Below are positions 62,069 through 64,000 of a stretch of 64,000 nucleotides of DNA, piece by piece (the first letter of the stretch is position 1; every line of letters begins with the position of its first letter). The stretch is from Hippasteria phrygiana (lineage: Eukaryota > Echinodermata > Asteroidea > Valvatida > Goniasteridae). A program made the position numbers and the translations under genes. Location of the stretch: the NCBI GenBank assembly GCA_037893225.1, contig JAZGUH010000022.1:2790001-2854000 (forward strand), written 5' to 3'. The notes under the pieces are model-generated. The model saw only the letters and a program-made list of their open reading frames with translations. It did not search any database and was not told the DNA's origin.

Positions 62069-63192
62069 CTAGACATCTGGTACAGTGTTTGTGGACAAAC
62101 ACAGGGCTGTTTTGTTTTTTTGTGTAAAATTGTGATTAAAATGAAATTTCAAAAATTTCAAAAATCATAAAAAAAATTCCCGATGACGTCATCATGACAT
62201 CATTTCAGATTTTGCATGCTAGTGACAGTATCTACCTACCCACCAATTTTCATGACGATTGGACCTATCCTTATATGTGTTTAAAAAAAGCACATTTTTG
62301 ATGATGTCATCATGACGTCACACATTTTTTTCCTTTTTAGGGCATATCTTTGAGACATACCAAAGCTATAACAAAAATAATTTTGAAAATATCTTGTTTT
62401 GTTTGCCAGATATATTTAAAAGACTTTTACGATTTCAAAATTTCAAAAATTCATAAAAAATCACGTGATGACGTCATCATGACGTCACTTCGGCTTCTGC
62501 ATGCTGGTGGCAGTATCTACCTACCCACCAATTTTCATGACGATCGGACCTATCCTTATATGTGTTTTAAAAAAGGACATTTTTGATGATGTCATCATGA
62601 CGTCACACATTTTTTTCCTTTTTAGGGCATATCTTTGAGACCTACCAAAGCTATAACAAAAAGAATTTTGAAAATATCTTGTTTTGTTTGCCAGATATAT
62701 TTAAAAGAATGTTACGATTTTCAACATTTCAAAAATTCATAACAAATCACGTGATGACGTCATCATGACGTCATTTTGGATTTTGCATCCTAGTGCCAGT
62801 ATCTACCTACCCACCAATTTTCATGACGATCGGACCTATCCTTATATGTGTTTTAAAAAAGCACATTTTTGATGACGTCATCATGACATCACACATTTTT
62901 TTTTCTTTTAGTGCATATCTTTGAGACATACCAAAGCTATAACAAAAGGAATTTTGAAAATATCTTGTTTTGTTCGCTAGATATATTAAATAGAATATTA
63001 CGATTTTCAAATTTCAAAAATTCATAAAAAATCACGTGATGACGTCATCATGACGTAAATGTTCGGCATACATTCTGAGCAGTTGGTCTAAATGTCTGCC
63101 AAGTTTAGAGGCAATCGGGTGTACCAAAGTAGCCAAAGTGCCGGTAAGAAAGAAAACGTGCACAAATGCTATGGGCAAAAAGTCTGAAAAGG

Positions 63193-63245
<53 letters not shown>

Positions 63246-63427
63246 ATCTTAACGAAAACAAGGGCTGTTTTGGAAAAGTTTCCAAAACAGCCAAAAAAAA
63301 AAAAGAAAAAAAAAAAAATCTTAACGAAAACAAGGGCTGTTTTGGAAAAGTTTCCAAAACAGCCAAAAAAAAAAATCTTAACGAAAACAAGGGCTGTTTT
63401 GGAAAAGTTTCCAAAACAGCCAAAAAG

Positions 63428-63462
<35 letters not shown>

Positions 63463-63506
63463 ACGAAAACAAGGGCTGTTTCGGAAAAGTTTCCGAAACA
63501 GCCAAA

Positions 63507-63538
<32 letters not shown>

Positions 63539-63659
63539 ATCTTAACGAAAACAAGGGCTGTTTTGGAAAAGTTTCCAAAACAGCCAAAAAAAAAAAAGAA
63601 AAAAAAAAAAATCTTAACGAAAACAAGGGCTGTTTTGGAAAAGTTTCCAAAACAGCCAA
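62069..63659 (-). mobile_element. Helitron-like unit 25, carrying the outer 5' end of the array
   Basis: CTAG at 62069. Four ~285-bp-type modules and the transition block, a ~55-bp A-tract, then six 5' cassettes. The last cassette ends CAGCCAA at 63653-63659, i.e. TTGGCTG as the 5' terminus on the minus strand, preceded by A in flanking DNA. Confidence 0.7.
63247..63659 (-). repeat. Cluster of six 5' hairpin cassettes at the outer 5' end
   Basis: Stems in plus order: TTTTGGAAA three times, TTTCGGAAA once, TTTTGGAAA twice, all perfectly paired. The A-rich spacers create long open frames of Lys or Phe that are artefacts of composition. Confidence 0.93.
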
Positions 63660-64000
63660 TTAATGACGTGCACCATAATGTTATGTCCTTCATAAGTCTT
63701 CATCATTGCTGGAACGCCGTAACATTATGAGCTGGCGTCTGTGGTCCACACGCTGCTGCTGTATGTTTCTTCTGCTGCTGCTAGTGTTGCTGCTGCTAGT
63801 GTTGCTGCTGCTAGTGTTGCTACCGCTGGTGCTGTTGCTGCGGCTTCTAGCTGCTGCTATAATGTTGCTGCTGATAATGTTGCTGCTGCTGGTGCTGCTG
63901 CTAGAGTTGCTGCTGCTGGTGCTGCTGCTAGTGTTGATATTGCTGATGCTGTTGCTGGTGCTAGTGTTGCTGCCGCTGGAGCTGTTGCTACTTCTGCTGC
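63660..64000. other. Flanking DNA with CTG/CTA-rich minisatellite
   Basis: 63660-63745 is ordinary sequence outside the array. From about 63746 to the window end, CTGCTG trinucleotides form a degenerate tract with a recurrent 15-18-base period (GCTGCTGCTAGTGTT). I see no supported exon on either strand; the minus strand would read Ala/Thr-rich low complexity. Confidence 0.7.

Larger units (their letters stand above)
9228..63659 (-). mobile_element. 54.4-kb head-to-tail array of non-autonomous Helitron-like units
   Basis: The entire block is repeat. Its minus-strand 3' end is hairpin + spacer + CTAG at 9228-9231, followed by T. Its minus-strand 5' end is TTGGCTGTTTTGG, starting at 63659 and preceded by A. 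These are the same ends, and the same A^T target, as the nested copy at 12638-15064. Inside, about 25 units follow one another in one orientation, usually joined as CTAG|T-tract. No RepHel helicase or other protein of more than ~160 codons is present, so the units are non-autonomous. Canonical Helitrons start with TC; this family starts with TT, so assignment to the Helitron class rests on the 3' hairpin, CTAG, A^T target and lack of duplication. Confidence 0.7.

Noticed and set aside
63032..63505. Long open frames rich in Phe or Lys (up to 157 codons) near the 5' cassettes
   Set aside because: Products of poly-A/poly-T tracts and the cassette repeat; they are not proteins.

Overview
The window is animal nuclear DNA. 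It has spliced genes with GT/AG introns and two recognisable metazoan-type proteins, and no operons or bacterial signals. The genome is probably that of an invertebrate; the sequence alone does not let me name the species.

Layout. (1) Positions 1-4280 hold the 3' end of a plus-strand gene: a very large exon (343-2754) and a terminal exon (3088-3698), coding for a mostly disordered, basic protein with two SH3 domains near its C-terminus. (2) Positions 5256-9207 hold six minus-strand exons that join in frame into the C-terminal ~357 residues of an M14B metallocarboxypeptidase (CPM/CPN/CPE type). The last exon had to be recognised from its splice acceptor and its fit to the transthyretin-like domain. 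The two genes are convergent. Introns and intergenic DNA hold a MITE-like element, a second inverted repeat, a TTGG microsatellite and a hairpin with a 71-bp duplication. (3) Positions 9228-63659 (54.4 kb) are one continuous repeat block without credible genes. (4) Positions 63660-64000 are flanking DNA with a CTG/CTA-rich minisatellite.

The repeat block is the main interest. I read it as a head-to-tail array of about 25 non-autonomous Helitron-like (rolling-circle) units on the minus strand. Twenty units end 3' in a hairpin built on GTGTTTGTCCACAAACAC, a short spacer and CTAG (one degenerate), followed by a T-tract. A complete 2,427-bp copy in the opposite orientation (12638-15064) is nested inside one unit. 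Paralogous empty sites in the same array show it entered an A^T dinucleotide with no target duplication. The outer block has the same ends and the same A^T target. Unit interiors are satellite-like modules of about 150, 285 and 400 bp that share the palindrome TGACGTCATCATGACGTCA and have been shuffled at it. Some are organised into higher-order repeats of 1.2 and 2.7 kb. The 5' ends carry clusters of a hairpin cassette in which stem changes are compensated on the other arm.

The array ends about 20 bp upstream of the splice acceptor of the most 5' carboxypeptidase exon in the window. The exons carrying the start and the HxxE zinc motif must lie beyond the array (an intron above 54 kb), or the gene has been cut off by it.
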